This document shows, one piece after another, positions 49,994-59,360 of a stretch of DNA of 64,000 bases. The notes under the pieces are model-generated. The model had not been told where the DNA came from. It was given only the letters and a program-made list of their open reading frames with translations, and did not search any database. The stretch comes from an uncultured Pseudomonadota bacterium (GTDB lineage: Bacteria; Pseudomonadota; Alphaproteobacteria; Rs-D84), in assembly GCA_902801125.1 (NCBI GenBank), contig CADCGT010000005.1, positions 22,890 through 86,889 on the forward strand, read 5' to 3'. How positions within the stretch are numbered: position 1 is the stretch's first letter; each line of letters opens with the position of its first letter. A program made the translations under genes and the position numbers.

Positions 49994-52002
49994 AGCGATT
50001 AGTATTTGCATTTTTAACGATACTGGTATCACCGATGGCATACGCGGTGAATGTAGATTTTAATGAACCGACACTTATACGTGCCGAAAAAATTGAATAC
50101 GATTTGAAATCTGAAACAATCAAAACAACCGGCAAAACAGAAATATCAAATAAATCGGGCCAGAAAATGACCCTTTCGGATTCTTATTTAACCAAAAATG
50201 GCAAAGATATTGATGGGTCAGATATTCAAATATGGTTGGGCGAACATGTGTACATAGAATCGGATAAAATCACGCGTGATGGCGATATAACAATCGCGAC
50301 GGATGCAACATTTACGGCCTGTAAAAATTGTGACAGTTTTGGTGATGCGTGGGAAATAACATCGAAAAAAATTAAACATAACTTGGATTCGCGAATGTTG
50401 GCGTTTTATAATATGGTGTTTTGGGCGTATGATTTTCCGATTTTATGGTTGCCATATTTTGATATGCCGGATCCCGGTGTTAAACATAAAACCGGTTTTT
50501 TGACACCGAATTTAGAATCAACAAATAAGATGGGGACCCAGATAAATATTCCGGTGTACACATACATATCGGATACACATGACGCGACAATAACTTTTTC
50601 GTATTTAACGCATGAAAACCCGTTGTTTCAATTAGAACATCGGTTGAATGGTTCGCATTCTGAATTTCGGACACGTGGTTCGTTCACACATAATCGCGAA
50701 GGCGAAAATCGTTGGCATGTATTTAACGATGATATTATTGAATTGGGTGAAAACGCGCGCGCAACGGTTTTCTTGGAACGTGCGTCTGATAAAACATATC
50801 TGCAAAAGTACGGATTCTATAATGAACAGCCGTATTTGGATTCTGGGGCCAAGGTAGAAGTATTCGGACAATCGGGCTACGTCGTTGCGGACGCACATAT
50901 ATTCCAAGAATTACGCAGCACCACACGCCGGTATTCTGTGCCAAATGGAAACATTTTACCAAACATACGCGCGATTTATCAAACCACACCAATGTTTGCT
51001 TCGACATACGCAACATTTATGGGCGACATTTTGGGAATATCGGGCGATGGAACATCGACACAACGTGTTATTGGCGAAGCACGCGTCACATCGCCATGGA
51101 CACTGTGGGGTGGAAACCGTTTAACCGCAAGTATCGCGACACGATATGATATTTATAACTTTGATGATGCGTTGATGCTTGATGGTGATATATATTCTGG
51201 AATGAAAAACAGATTTTTACCAAGTGGTTATTTGGAATGGGGGTTGCCATTACTTCGACCGGGTGTATCCTGGACCCAGGTCATAGAGCCGCGTGCGCGC
51301 ATCACAACCATGCGCCATATAGATGAAAGTCAATTTGCCGCGAACAACGATTCTGTGGGCGCGTTGTTATCTGATGCGACACTGTTTTCGAACAATCGTT
51401 TTTCTGGGTTGGACCTGTGGGAAAACGGAACATTTGCCGATTATGGGGTGCGTTGGTCCGCATTCAATGCAAACGGTAAAACGATAGAGGCATTTATTGG
51501 TCAAACATACGATTTTACAAAACGCGAAGACACCGACCGCAACAGTGGTTTTAGAAATGGCCAATCGGACTATGTCGGACGCATAGAATACAATAATATG
51601 GAATGGTTGAATGTGTACACGCGTTTCCGCCTGGCCAAGGATGACCTTGCGTTGCGGCATACGGAAACAAATTTTGTTTTTGGAACGCGCCGAAATTTTG
51701 TGAACCTTGGGCATATATGGTCACGCCAGTTTTATGATGCCCAGACCCAGGCCGAAACTATTCACGAATTTGCCGGTGGAATCGGAATTGGGATTACAGA
51801 CCGGTGGTCCGTGCGATGGAATGCGATATACAATGCAACAAATGATAATTTCCAACAACACAATGGTGCGCTGTATTATGAACACCCGTGTTATTATTTA
51901 AGTTTTGGCTATCGTCGTGATAACGCCAAAAAGGCGGACTATGTCGGAACAACGACTTTCCAATTCAGATTTGGAATAAGTGTTGATGGCAAACATTATT
52001 AA
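49990..52002 (+). CDS. lptD: LPS assembly protein LptD
   Basis: Outer-membrane barrel that inserts lipopolysaccharide with LptE. The signal peptide is residues 1-19 (ending AYA). The OstA/LptA-like jellyroll spans about 25-125, followed by a 26-strand-type barrel region rich in Tyr/Trp/Asn. Three mature Cys: a CKNC pair in the N-domain and a single Cys near the C-terminus (HPCYYL). So only one inter-domain disulfide is possible, compared with two in E. coli. 670 residues, somewhat short. It overlaps lptF by four bases and precedes a SurA-like gene, the common lptD-surA order. Confidence 0.92.
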   Translation: MKRLVFAFLTILVSPMAYAVNVDFNEPTLIRAEKIEYDLKSETIKTTGKTEISNKSGQKMTLSDSYLTKNGKDIDGSDIQIWLGEHVYIESDKITRDGDITIATDATFTACKNCDSFGDAWEITSKKIKHNLDSRMLAFYNMVFWAYDFPILWLPYFDMPDPGVKHKTGFLTPNLESTNKMGTQINIPVYTYISDTHDATITFSYLTHENPLFQLEHRLNGSHSEFRTRGSFTHNREGENRWHVFNDDIIELGENARATVFLERASDKTYLQKYGFYNEQPYLDSGAKVEVFGQSGYVVADAHIFQELRSTTRRYSVPNGNILPNIRAIYQTTPMFASTYATFMGDILGISGDGTSTQRVIGEARVTSPWTLWGGNRLTASIATRYDIYNFDDALMLDGDIYSGMKNRFLPSGYLEWGLPLLRPGVSWTQVIEPRARITTMRHIDESQFAANNDSVGALLSDATLFSNNRFSGLDLWENGTFADYGVRWSAFNANGKTIEAFIGQTYDFTKREDTDRNSGFRNGQSDYVGRIEYNNMEWLNVYTRFRLAKDDLALRHTETNFVFGTRRNFVNLGHIWSRQFYDAQTQAETIHEFAGGIGIGITDRWSVRWNAIYNATNDNFQQHNGALYYEHPCYYLSFGYRRDNAKKADYVGTTTFQFRFGISVDGKHY

Positions 52003-52017
52003 ACGAAAGGGGAGAAT

Positions 52018-52839
52018 ATGAAAAAAATATTTGTGATATTTGGAATATTGTGTATGGCGGGCGCGGCCAATGCGGCGACCGTCGTGGCAAGTGTTGATGG
52101 TACACCGATTACCGATTCAGATATTACCGCACGAACAAAACTTATGGCGCGCCAGGGAAAAACATCAACCGACAATCGGCGCGTGGCATTACAAAATATT
52201 ATTGATGACAGTGTGAAGTTAAAATATGCCGCAAATTTTAATGTTAAACCAACCGATAAAGACGCCGATGCAGAATTGAAAAAAATGAACCTTGGCGAAC
52301 TGTCTGCGGCGGAACGTGAAATGGCGCGTTCTGCGATGCGTGCAAATATCGCATGGCAGGTTATAATTGCGCGAACCGTTATGCCAACCGTCGATGTGTC
52401 GCGCGAAGATATTGTCGCCGAACGCGCATCACTTGAACGCGAACATGGTTTGCCATTGGAAATGACACTGGTGCGGTTGGTTGATGTGCCGGACGATATT
52501 GCGGCGAAATTGACCAAACCCAAAAGTTGCGATGCCGCGATGGATATGGCGGAAAAATTTGGTGGCGCCCCCCAGAAATTTACCGCATTGCAATACGAAT
52601 TGTCTGCCGATGTGCGTGAACAAATTGCGGGGTTGCCAGTATTGACATGGTCACGGGTGAAAAATGGTTCTGTGTTTTTAATATGTAAATCTACCAAGAC
52701 CGCCGAATATGGAAAATTGGACGATATAATCAAACAAAATGCGATGTATAAACAATCTATGTTTGTCGCAGACCAACAATTAAAACAACTGCGTCGGCGT
52801 GCGGTTGTGATTATAAATGATGACCGGTATAAATTATGA
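52018..52839 (+). CDS. SurA-like periplasmic chaperone lacking a PPIase domain
   Basis: A 273-residue protein with a signal peptide (1-19, ending ANA) and a SurA N-terminal-type start (VVASVDGTPITDSDI, then a helical region with NIIDDSVKLKYA). No parvulin signature is seen; the C-terminal half is instead a short domain with one CDAAM and one CKSTK cysteine. It follows lptD by 15 bases and overlaps rlmN as ATGA. By position and N-terminus it should help fold outer-membrane proteins such as LptD. Confidence 0.78.
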   Translation: MKKIFVIFGILCMAGAANAATVVASVDGTPITDSDITARTKLMARQGKTSTDNRRVALQNIIDDSVKLKYAANFNVKPTDKDADAELKKMNLGELSAAEREMARSAMRANIAWQVIIARTVMPTVDVSREDIVAERASLEREHGLPLEMTLVRLVDVPDDIAAKLTKPKSCDAAMDMAEKFGGAPQKFTALQYELSADVREQIAGLPVLTWSRVKNGSVFLICKSTKTAEYGKLDDIIKQNAMYKQSMFVADQQLKQLRRRAVVIINDDRYKL

Positions 52840-53918
52840 CAAAGACAATACTTTTTAATTTAACAAATTCTGAATTAGAAAAATTTGTGACGGATATGGG
52901 ACAACCAAAATTCCGCGCAAAACAGATTTCTGAATGGCTGTCGCGTGGCGCACCCGATTTTGCATCTATGAAAAATTTGCCGGCGAACCTGCGCAATGAT
53001 TTAGATGCGTGCGCACAAACATTACCATTGCGGGTGGTTCGGCGTTTGCAATCGGCGGATGGTCAAACGACTAAATTTTTATTGGAATTGAATGATTGTG
53101 AACAAATAGAATGCGTCCTTATGCGGACAAGTTATGGCAACAGTGTCTGTGTCAGTTCCCAGGCCGGATGTGCAATGGGGTGTCGTTTCTGTGCAAGTAC
53201 CCTTTTGGGGTTAAAGCGCAATTTGACCGTGAATGAAATATTCGCACAAATATTGGTTGCACAATGGGAACTGCGCACCGATAATTTTGCCGACCGGCCA
53301 ATTCGTCCGAATGGCGATGCGAACAATAACGATGTGTCACATATTGTTGTTATGGGAACCGGCGAACCATTACAGAACACACAAAATGTTATCGGATTTA
53401 TCGAACGCGCAAATCATGAAATGGGAATTGGGTGGCGTCGTATCACCGTTTCAACATGCGGGATTGTGCCGGGCATAGATGAACTTGTCGCATGGGGACG
53501 GCCGATAAATTTGGCCATATCATTGCATGCGCCGAATGATGAACTGCGCCGAAAGATTATGCCGATTGCAAACAAATACAGCATCCGTGAAATCATGGAT
53601 GCGGCATGGCGATTTACCGATTTGCACAATCGGCAATTGATGATTGAATATATCTTGTTGGGTGATGCGGACGGAAACCCAGTGAACACAACCACGGAAT
53701 GTGCGGAACAATTGGTTGAAATTGTGCGTGGAAAAAACTGTATGGTGAATTTAATTCCATGGAACGCGGTATCGGAACGCGATTGGACATCGCCATCGGG
53801 AAATGCGGTGCACCGGTTTCAAGACATACTTATTAAAAACGGTGTGCATACGCGCATTCGTCGCGAACGCGGAACAGACATTGGTTCGGCGTGCGGCCAA
53901 TTAAGGATTAGTGGTTAA
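52836..53918 (+). CDS. rlmN: 23S rRNA (adenine-2503-C2) / tRNA-A37 methyltransferase RlmN
   Basis: Radical-SAM enzyme that methylates A2503 of 23S rRNA and A37 of tRNAs. The cluster-binding CxxxCxxC is CAMGCRFC. The methyl-carrying Cys lies in the C-terminal region (GSACGQL), and GTGEPLQN is a SAM-binding motif. 360 residues, typical. The last codons (RISG and the TAA) are formed by a TAGTGGTTAA repeat word, so the array sets this C-terminus. Fourth gene of the lptF-lptD-surA-like-rlmN transcript. Confidence 0.94.
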   Translation: MTKTILFNLTNSELEKFVTDMGQPKFRAKQISEWLSRGAPDFASMKNLPANLRNDLDACAQTLPLRVVRRLQSADGQTTKFLLELNDCEQIECVLMRTSYGNSVCVSSQAGCAMGCRFCASTLLGLKRNLTVNEIFAQILVAQWELRTDNFADRPIRPNGDANNNDVSHIVVMGTGEPLQNTQNVIGFIERANHEMGIGWRRITVSTCGIVPGIDELVAWGRPINLAISLHAPNDELRRKIMPIANKYSIREIMDAAWRFTDLHNRQLMIEYILLGDADGNPVNTTTECAEQLVEIVRGKNCMVNLIPWNAVSERDWTSPSGNAVHRFQDILIKNGVHTRIRRERGTDIGSACGQLRISG

Positions 53919-53971
53919 TCCGTCCCGGCACCGTTTGGTGCCGCGGCCGCGACAAGTGTTAGTGACTAGTG
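53909..53971. repeat. TAGTGGTTAG-type repeat element R8 with GC-rich core
   Basis: Starts inside the end of rlmN. TAGTGGTTAATCCGTCCCGG leads into the GC-rich module (GGCACC, GTTT, GGTGCCGCGGCCGCGAC) and AGTGTTAGTGACTAGTG. It is nearly the exact reverse complement of R5 (29407..29490). Confidence 0.85.
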
Positions 53972-54004
53972 AGGGCAGGGTGCATAAATCAAAAAGGATT
54001 TATT

Positions 54005-54748
54005 ATGAATTTAGAATATATAACATGTTCTGATATGCGGGAACACAATTCAATAGATGATATCATAGATCTTGGGAAAACATATCCAATGGCAGAATTC
54101 GCAATTCAGGCGCACCCATCAAAATTTTCGGCGTATATGCCACGGTATGTATGGTTTGATACACTGATGCATGCGGCGCGTGTGAACGATATAAACCTTG
54201 CTATGCATGTAAATTCTGAATGGCGAACCGAAATTTGTCATGGCAATATTCCATTTGAAATTAAACGCATGTGGGATTTGTGTCGTGATAATGGCAAACC
54301 GGTTATCGGCCGGGTCCAGGTAAATATAAACGGCGGTCGTGACCGGTTTAGTTTCTGTGTCGCCAAAGTTGCCGATATTATTCGTGCATACCCCGATATT
54401 GAATTTATATTTCAATACACACCGCGGCAAAGGACGCGATTAAAGAAACTGGACCAGGCGTGTGCGGCGTTTTCAATGTTGTTTGATGCGTCGGGTGGTC
54501 GCGGAATTTCACCACGCGCGTGGCGCGCACCGGTTATGGATAATCATAAAATGGGATACAGTGGTGGATTGTCCCCAGAAAATGTTTATGAAAACCTGGA
54601 TAAAATAAATTTGGTTTTGCCGGCGAATTACAATACTTGGATTGATGCCGAAGGTAAATTAAAAGCCCCGGAAACAAAACAATTTGATGTTGCACGCGCG
54701 GAAAAATACATTCAAAACGCGTTGCGATGGGTGCAAAGAAATAAATGA
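54005..54748 (+). CDS. TrpF-like TIM-barrel protein, orphan
   Basis: A 247-residue cytosolic protein. It looks like a beta/alpha barrel: SMLFDASGGRGISPRAW and MGYSGGLSPENVYENL resemble the product-binding blocks of phosphoribosylanthranilate isomerase (LLDS..GGTG and AGGLxPENV). No other tryptophan genes are near, and the N-terminus differs (CSDMREHNSID), so a different sugar-phosphate substrate is possible. The ATG at 54005 follows AAAAAGGATTTATT. The stop overlaps the next gene start as ATGA. Confidence 0.65.
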   Translation: MNLEYITCSDMREHNSIDDIIDLGKTYPMAEFAIQAHPSKFSAYMPRYVWFDTLMHAARVNDINLAMHVNSEWRTEICHGNIPFEIKRMWDLCRDNGKPVIGRVQVNINGGRDRFSFCVAKVADIIRAYPDIEFIFQYTPRQRTRLKKLDQACAAFSMLFDASGGRGISPRAWRAPVMDNHKMGYSGGLSPENVYENLDKINLVLPANYNTWIDAEGKLKAPETKQFDVARAEKYIQNALRWVQRNK

Positions 54749-55845
54749 AATCGCATTGGGTAATAAAATATTTTTTGCTTGGAATAATGGCGACCGCGTT
54801 GGCGGGACCGGTTGTTGCACAAAATAATCGTCAAAATCGCAAAAAATCAAAAACAGAATCCGTCGCCAAAGATACCTTGCGCGTTCAAACATTGACGCAC
54901 ACAAGCCCGGTAATCGGTGTTCATGTCCCGCCAGTGCCCAAAAAGAAAAAATTTCTTGTGGGGCATGTGGATGATTCATATCGGGTTGATGTAAATGCGG
55001 CCGCGAATATGGGGGCTGGCACGCCGCGTGCGATTTTTGCGCCGGTTATTGTGGCGAACCCGTTTGTTAGATTTTGTGATAAATACACTGTCGGCGCGCA
55101 TGCGAACATTATGTTGCATAATTTTACGGGTAATAATTTTTCGCCTGTTGTTTATGAAATGTATTTGGGTGGTGTGGCGGACACCAAGGTCGGAAAATTT
55201 GAAATTAAAATTGGAAAATTTATTGCGGTAAATTTTGATAATGATTTTTCAAAATATACGCCTGTTCATGACCAATTGATGACCAATATTCATTTTGCGC
55301 CGGGTTGGAATTTGAAACGCGCGGCAACATTTACATATCGTGGACAAGAGGCAAGTTTCGGCCTTGGCTATGCGGAAAATCACGATGGTTTTGGTATTGA
55401 TGGTGACGGCAAAATCGTCATGATAATGTCACAAAATATTGGTGAATATTTTCAAATTGGTGGGACAATACAATTCAACAAGACGGATTCGCGCATAGAT
55501 TCATACATAGACTGGGCGCCAACATATCGCAACATTGTTTTTATTCGGGTCACAGATATCGGTGGTCGCGCAATGTTTTATGGAACGTTTGGGCACGCGA
55601 TATGCGATAACGATGCCACAATTGCACTGAATGGCTATGTTCAGTCTGGGGATGGGGCGCGTGGTGCAAATATCGGTTTTTATCATACGAAAAGTGGCGC
55701 ATATATTGCAACCGGTGCAACATACCATGACCCGATGCATGGGACAAATATGGACGGCACACCAAACCCACAATATGACAAATGGTCGCCCTTTGTTGAA
55801 ATTGGAATCAAGAAAACACTGGTGCCGCGTGCGCGTACCCGATAA
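54745..55845 (+). CDS. Outer-membrane beta-barrel (porin-like), unknown
   Basis: A 366-residue protein with a signal peptide (about 1-25, ending VVA). A basic, Lys-rich linker is followed by about 280 residues of alternating aromatic and Gly-rich strands (FVRFCDKYTVGAHANIML, ATFTYRGQEASFGLGYAENH). This suits a barrel, though the final residues (LVPRARTR) lack the usual terminal Phe. Overlaps the TrpF-like gene by four bases. Possibly a porin or channel; no family recognised. Confidence 0.65.
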   Translation: MKSHWVIKYFLLGIMATALAGPVVAQNNRQNRKKSKTESVAKDTLRVQTLTHTSPVIGVHVPPVPKKKKFLVGHVDDSYRVDVNAAANMGAGTPRAIFAPVIVANPFVRFCDKYTVGAHANIMLHNFTGNNFSPVVYEMYLGGVADTKVGKFEIKIGKFIAVNFDNDFSKYTPVHDQLMTNIHFAPGWNLKRAATFTYRGQEASFGLGYAENHDGFGIDGDGKIVMIMSQNIGEYFQIGGTIQFNKTDSRIDSYIDWAPTYRNIVFIRVTDIGGRAMFYGTFGHAICDNDATIALNGYVQSGDGARGANIGFYHTKSGAYIATGATYHDPMHGTNMDGTPNPQYDKWSPFVEIGIKKTLVPRARTR

Positions 55846-55890
55846 TATTTTGTGGGCCACTTTCCCCTTTTATCTGGTGATTGTTTGTGA

Positions 55891-55896
55891 TATAAT
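55891..55896 (+). promoter_or_regulatory. -10 element (extended TGA-TATAAT) of Cys-rich paralogue C
   Basis: TGTGATATAATT, with TATAAT only 12 bases before the ATG, giving a leader of about five bases. Confidence 0.5.
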
Positions 55897-55907
55897 TATA
55901 CGCGAAT

Positions 55908-58430
55908 ATGAAGGGATTTACATTTGGTTTTTTGGTTGCACTAACCGCACTGCCATATATGGCGGTGGGTGCGGTGTCGCGCATAATCCCGGGGACGGAT
56001 ACCGCGACCACACCAACGGTTGATGCAGATTTGCGTGCGAATACCGAAAACGTCGCATCAACATCCGCACGTGCGACGGCGTCGCGCATAACCACATCGG
56101 ACAATTCGACGCGGACGGCGGTGCGCAATGTGTCGCGCACTGTTTCGGCGGATGCGTCGGAATCTGCGACGCGTGTGGCAAATCGTTCGGCGGCGGTGTC
56201 GCGTTCACAAACAAATTCCGATACGCGCAGTAATTTGGAATCTGCGGTTCGTAATGTTGGCCGGTCTTCGCGGACCGACGCGGCCAGTATAAATGCGAAC
56301 CCGGCGGTGCGTCGCATGGGATTGACGCTGCGCCCAAGCACGGCCGAGGTTGGCGGTCGCGCCATAATGTCGTCCGGTGCCCAGACGGGTTCAAACATGG
56401 CGTCTGAAATTCGTAACCTAAAATCATCGCGTGTGGCAACGGTTAAAACGCGTGATACCACAACCACATTGGACCCGGCCGCAATTGCCGATGCCAAAGA
56501 ACGCATGGAACAAAGCGCGGCATTAAATAAATCATGCCAAGAACAATATAACGATTGCATGGACCAATTCTGCGCGGTGATCGACGCAAACCAGAAACGT
56601 TGTTCATGTTCTTCGAATTTATCAAAATACGCCCGCGTTGAAAAGGCGGTCAAAGACGCCAACACTCAATTGAACGAGGTTGCACAAAATATTCGCTATG
56701 TCGGCCTGTCGGCGGACGAAATATCGGCGATTATGTCCGCGACCGAGGCAGAATTGGCCATGACCGGAACGACCGACACAACCGAAAATCGCACATTGTT
56801 GGCGCAAATCGAACAGATGATAAAAGACCCCGCATCGACATCGTCCGCGACCATGACCTCAGATTCATTTGGATTGTTGGACATAGATTTAGATTTTTCA
56901 TCATCTGATACGGACGATTTATTTTCATTGGATTTCTTGTCTGGAAACACCGGTGCATTTTCAAACCTGCGTGGGGGCGATTTATATAATGCGGCGAAAA
57001 AGCGGTGCAGCACGATTATAAACCAGTGCAAAGATGTTGGTGCGACCGCGCAACAAATAACCGGCAACTATGATTTGGCAATTGATAAAGATTGCATCGC
57101 GTATGAACAGGGCCTGACCAAGATGAATGAGGCATTGGTATCCAATGTGCGCAGTGCGACCCGTATGTTGCAAAAGGCGCGCCTTGCGGTATTACAGAAT
57201 CAAAATACATACAGTGCGACCGAATGTATCGGCGCATTGGAAACATGTATGACGGACGAAATGGTCTGTGGCGAAGATTACAAGAAATGTCTTGACCCAA
57301 CCAAGAAATATATCGACGAAAACGGCAATGTTGTCCTTGGGCGCAATGTAAATTATATTCAAGATTTTATGACGAACTATAACAACGCATCGGTCAGTCA
57401 GTCTTGGTTGGCGTCGGCGGCAACCGCACCAATTGATGACGAGGCGTGCGCCCGTGCGGGTGATGGAAGTTGTGTCGTTCGATATTTGTTAAACAAAATC
57501 GGTACATCGCAAAAGGCAACAGATTCCGGCCTGTGTCGTCCGGTGTTGGATAAATGTCGTGCATACACATACGACACGCGCGGAAATTACATGCAATACA
57601 ATGATATCGTTGTGAACTATATTCAACGCGCGATGGTCAATATTCGCGCCGCACAGTATAAGATAGTTTCAGATTATGCGTCAACATGCCTTACCGATAT
57701 TGCCACATGCTATAACAACCAGGTTTCGCAACTTTCGTCTTGGTCTGCGACGGCGGCTGCATCCAGTGTTTATAATATCATGCGTGGCGCGTGCCGTAAT
57801 GTTGCGTTGACATGTGGATATGCGGTGTTTGCCGATAATCAAACAAGTTGTCCATCGGACAATGCGAACACCTGTATCGAAAGCATTTCCGAAATATTCT
57901 ATCAATCATTACTGTGTCCGGATAATTCGACATATGTATTGCGCACAACAAACCAGACAATCAGTGAAAATAACACAGATGGCGGATGGGTGAACAAATT
58001 GTGTCGGTGCCAAGATGGATTTGTGACATTTAATGGCGCGTGCCTTGCGGCGTGTGAAAATGGTGGAATGTATACATCTGCGGGCGTCTGTTCCGAAGGC
58101 GCCGCATGCACATCGATTACAAATGCGCATGATGCCAGTGCGGCCGAGGCGACCAGTGACGGGGCGTTCTGGGGCGGGCGTTGCGCATGTGCGACAAATA
58201 TGTATTACTATCGTGGCAAATGTCGCCGTTGCCCATCAAATTCTGAGCATATCGCTGGATTGGCGGGTGATCTGTTCGGTGGTCAGTGCAGTTGCAATAC
58301 AGGTTATACCGCATCATCAAATCGTTTGTGTTGTATTGATGACGACCACCCCAACTATATAAACAGAACATGTGAAGAATATGAAGCGGCGGTTGAGTAC
58401 GAGGCTATTAACAATAACCTACAATCATAA
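55908..58430 (+). CDS. Giant Cys-rich secreted protein, paralogue C
   Basis: An 840-residue protein: signal peptide (1-23), a long Ala/Thr/Ser/Arg region (30-190), then the family block CQEQYNDCMDQFC with RCSCSSN and a coiled coil. An Asp/Ser-rich stretch follows, then the repeat CIGALETCMTDEMVCGEDYK. The last 170 residues are EGF- or TNFR-like in Cys spacing (CRCQDGF, CENGGMYT, CACATNMYYYRGKCRRC, CSCNTGY). Paralogue of the products at 15281 and 41627. Disulfide-rich surface or extracellular protein; function unknown. Confidence 0.82.
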   Translation: MKGFTFGFLVALTALPYMAVGAVSRIIPGTDTATTPTVDADLRANTENVASTSARATASRITTSDNSTRTAVRNVSRTVSADASESATRVANRSAAVSRSQTNSDTRSNLESAVRNVGRSSRTDAASINANPAVRRMGLTLRPSTAEVGGRAIMSSGAQTGSNMASEIRNLKSSRVATVKTRDTTTTLDPAAIADAKERMEQSAALNKSCQEQYNDCMDQFCAVIDANQKRCSCSSNLSKYARVEKAVKDANTQLNEVAQNIRYVGLSADEISAIMSATEAELAMTGTTDTTENRTLLAQIEQMIKDPASTSSATMTSDSFGLLDIDLDFSSSDTDDLFSLDFLSGNTGAFSNLRGGDLYNAAKKRCSTIINQCKDVGATAQQITGNYDLAIDKDCIAYEQGLTKMNEALVSNVRSATRMLQKARLAVLQNQNTYSATECIGALETCMTDEMVCGEDYKKCLDPTKKYIDENGNVVLGRNVNYIQDFMTNYNNASVSQSWLASAATAPIDDEACARAGDGSCVVRYLLNKIGTSQKATDSGLCRPVLDKCRAYTYDTRGNYMQYNDIVVNYIQRAMVNIRAAQYKIVSDYASTCLTDIATCYNNQVSQLSSWSATAAASSVYNIMRGACRNVALTCGYAVFADNQTSCPSDNANTCIESISEIFYQSLLCPDNSTYVLRTTNQTISENNTDGGWVNKLCRCQDGFVTFNGACLAACENGGMYTSAGVCSEGAACTSITNAHDASAAEATSDGAFWGGRCACATNMYYYRGKCRRCPSNSEHIAGLAGDLFGGQCSCNTGYTASSNRLCCIDDDHPNYINRTCEEYEAAVEYEAINNNLQS

Positions 58431-58457
58431 TAACCCGTTGCAAAAAATCTTGTATTG

Positions 58458-58466
58458 TGATATAAT
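58458..58466 (+). promoter_or_regulatory. Extended -10 promoter of a 37-residue membrane peptide
   Basis: TGATATAAT, with the TGn extension, 28 bases before the ATG at 58495. Confidence 0.55.
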
Positions 58467-58494
58467 TCCCATGTGTCTAACAAAGGAGTAAAAA

Positions 58495-58608
58495 ATGCTT
58501 ACGCTTATATTTGTTATTTTGAAATTGACCAAGGTTGTAAATTGGTCTTGGTGGTGGATATTACTGACATTGGCATTAGATGGCGGTCTGTTTGGTCGTA
58601 TATTCTAA
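58495..58608 (+). CDS. Small membrane peptide (37 aa)
   Basis: Short frame starting MLTLIFVILKLTKVVNWSWW and ending DGGLFGRIF. It has a strong AAAGGAG site, its own promoter and a terminator. It is a single hydrophobic helix with a Trp-rich centre (NWSWWWILL); similar LKLT..WSWWW peptides are known in phages and bacteria as small hypothetical membrane proteins. It may be missed by ordinary gene finders because of its size. Confidence 0.6.
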   Translation: MLTLIFVILKLTKVVNWSWWWILLTLALDGGLFGRIF

Positions 58609-58624
58609 TGTTTGTAATAAAAAT

Positions 58625-58647
58625 GCCGCCCGTTGGGCGGCTTTTTT
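58625..58647. terminator. Bidirectional terminator
   Basis: GCCGCCC pairs with GGGCGGC around GTT, with a T run on both strands. It lies between convergent genes. Confidence 0.85.
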
Positions 58648-59164
58648 ATTTCTTGTTGTTGCGTAACAAACCCTTTAAATACGACAATACTTTTATGCGC
58701 TCCGCACCCCAGGCATCAGGTTTTTTAAGGTTTGGTTTTGGCGTCCGTTTTTCAAGGTTTGCCAACGCTAATTTATCCTGAACCGATATATCCGGTATAT
58801 ATACATCGGCTTTGTTATAATATTTGTGTTCTTCAAGGCCATACAGGGCTTTGATGTAATTATATTCTTGGGTAATCAAGAAAGTTCCATCATTGGGCGC
58901 GCGACCAAAATCTATCAAGTGTCTTTCGCCGTTTTGAACGCGTATCCAATATTTGGTTGTGTCGGAAAATGTTTCGCACCAAATGTCATAAAGACGCATT
59001 TGGTCCGGCGTGTATGCGGTCACAACCGCCGGTCCGTCACGAACGATTTCCAAATCGGTGCGTTTATAAATCTTGTACAACAATTTACACAACAAAACGG
59101 ACAAGTCCTGTTGTTCGGCGGTGATATTTGTGATATTTTGTATCAATGTTTTTTTCTTTGGCAT
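58646..59164 (-). CDS. Hypothetical cytosolic protein
   Basis: A 172-residue protein from the ATG at 59164, which follows AAAAGGATTTACATA; an ATG at 59188 precedes that site. The N-terminus is basic (PKKKTLIQN). The middle has WIRVQNGERHLIDFG and TFLITQEYNYIKALYG; the tail is Lys/Pro-rich. No signal or membrane segment and no recognised family. It has its own promoter (TTGACA..TACAAT). Confidence 0.65.
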   Translation of the reverse strand: MPKKKTLIQNITNITAEQQDLSVLLCKLLYKIYKRTDLEIVRDGPAVVTAYTPDQMRLYDIWCETFSDTTKYWIRVQNGERHLIDFGRAPNDGTFLITQEYNYIKALYGLEEHKYYNKADVYIPDISVQDKLALANLEKRTPKPNLKKPDAWGAERIKVLSYLKGLLRNNKK

Positions 59165-59188
59165 TATGTAAATCCTTTTATTGGACAT

Positions 59189-59216
59189 ATTGTATGCCTT
59201 ATTTTTATTTTGTCAA
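59189..59216 (-). promoter_or_regulatory. Sigma70-type promoter, minus strand
   Basis: On the minus strand TTGACA, a 16-base spacer and TACAAT, starting near 59182. Confidence 0.65.
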
Positions 59217-59265
59217 CAAATATGTTGATTCAAACCCGCGTAAATATTAAAAAACAAAGAAAAAA

Positions 59266-59360
59266 CCGACCATACTTAGTCGGCATTTCTTGGTGGGGGT
59301 GGGTGCGCCTCGATACGCAATAAATAAAATCAAAAATGCAGAGTGGGTGGATTACCACCA
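59266..59360 (-). pseudogene. tRNA 3'-end remnants and a terminator
   Basis: Two scraps resemble the 3' end of the tRNA-Tyr at 62460 on the minus strand. TTGGTGGGGGTGGGTG at 59290 includes an encoded CCA and is followed by the terminator CCGAC/GTCGG with TTTTTT. GAGTGGGTGGATTACCACC at 59341 differs from the intact T-arm only by loss of CGA. The rest of 59195..59565 holds no gene. Confidence 0.5.

Noticed and set aside
55808..56665. 285-codon open frame on the minus strand
   Set aside because: Antisense to the low-complexity region of the Cys-rich paralogue C; the Thr/Ala/Ser/Arg codons generate it.
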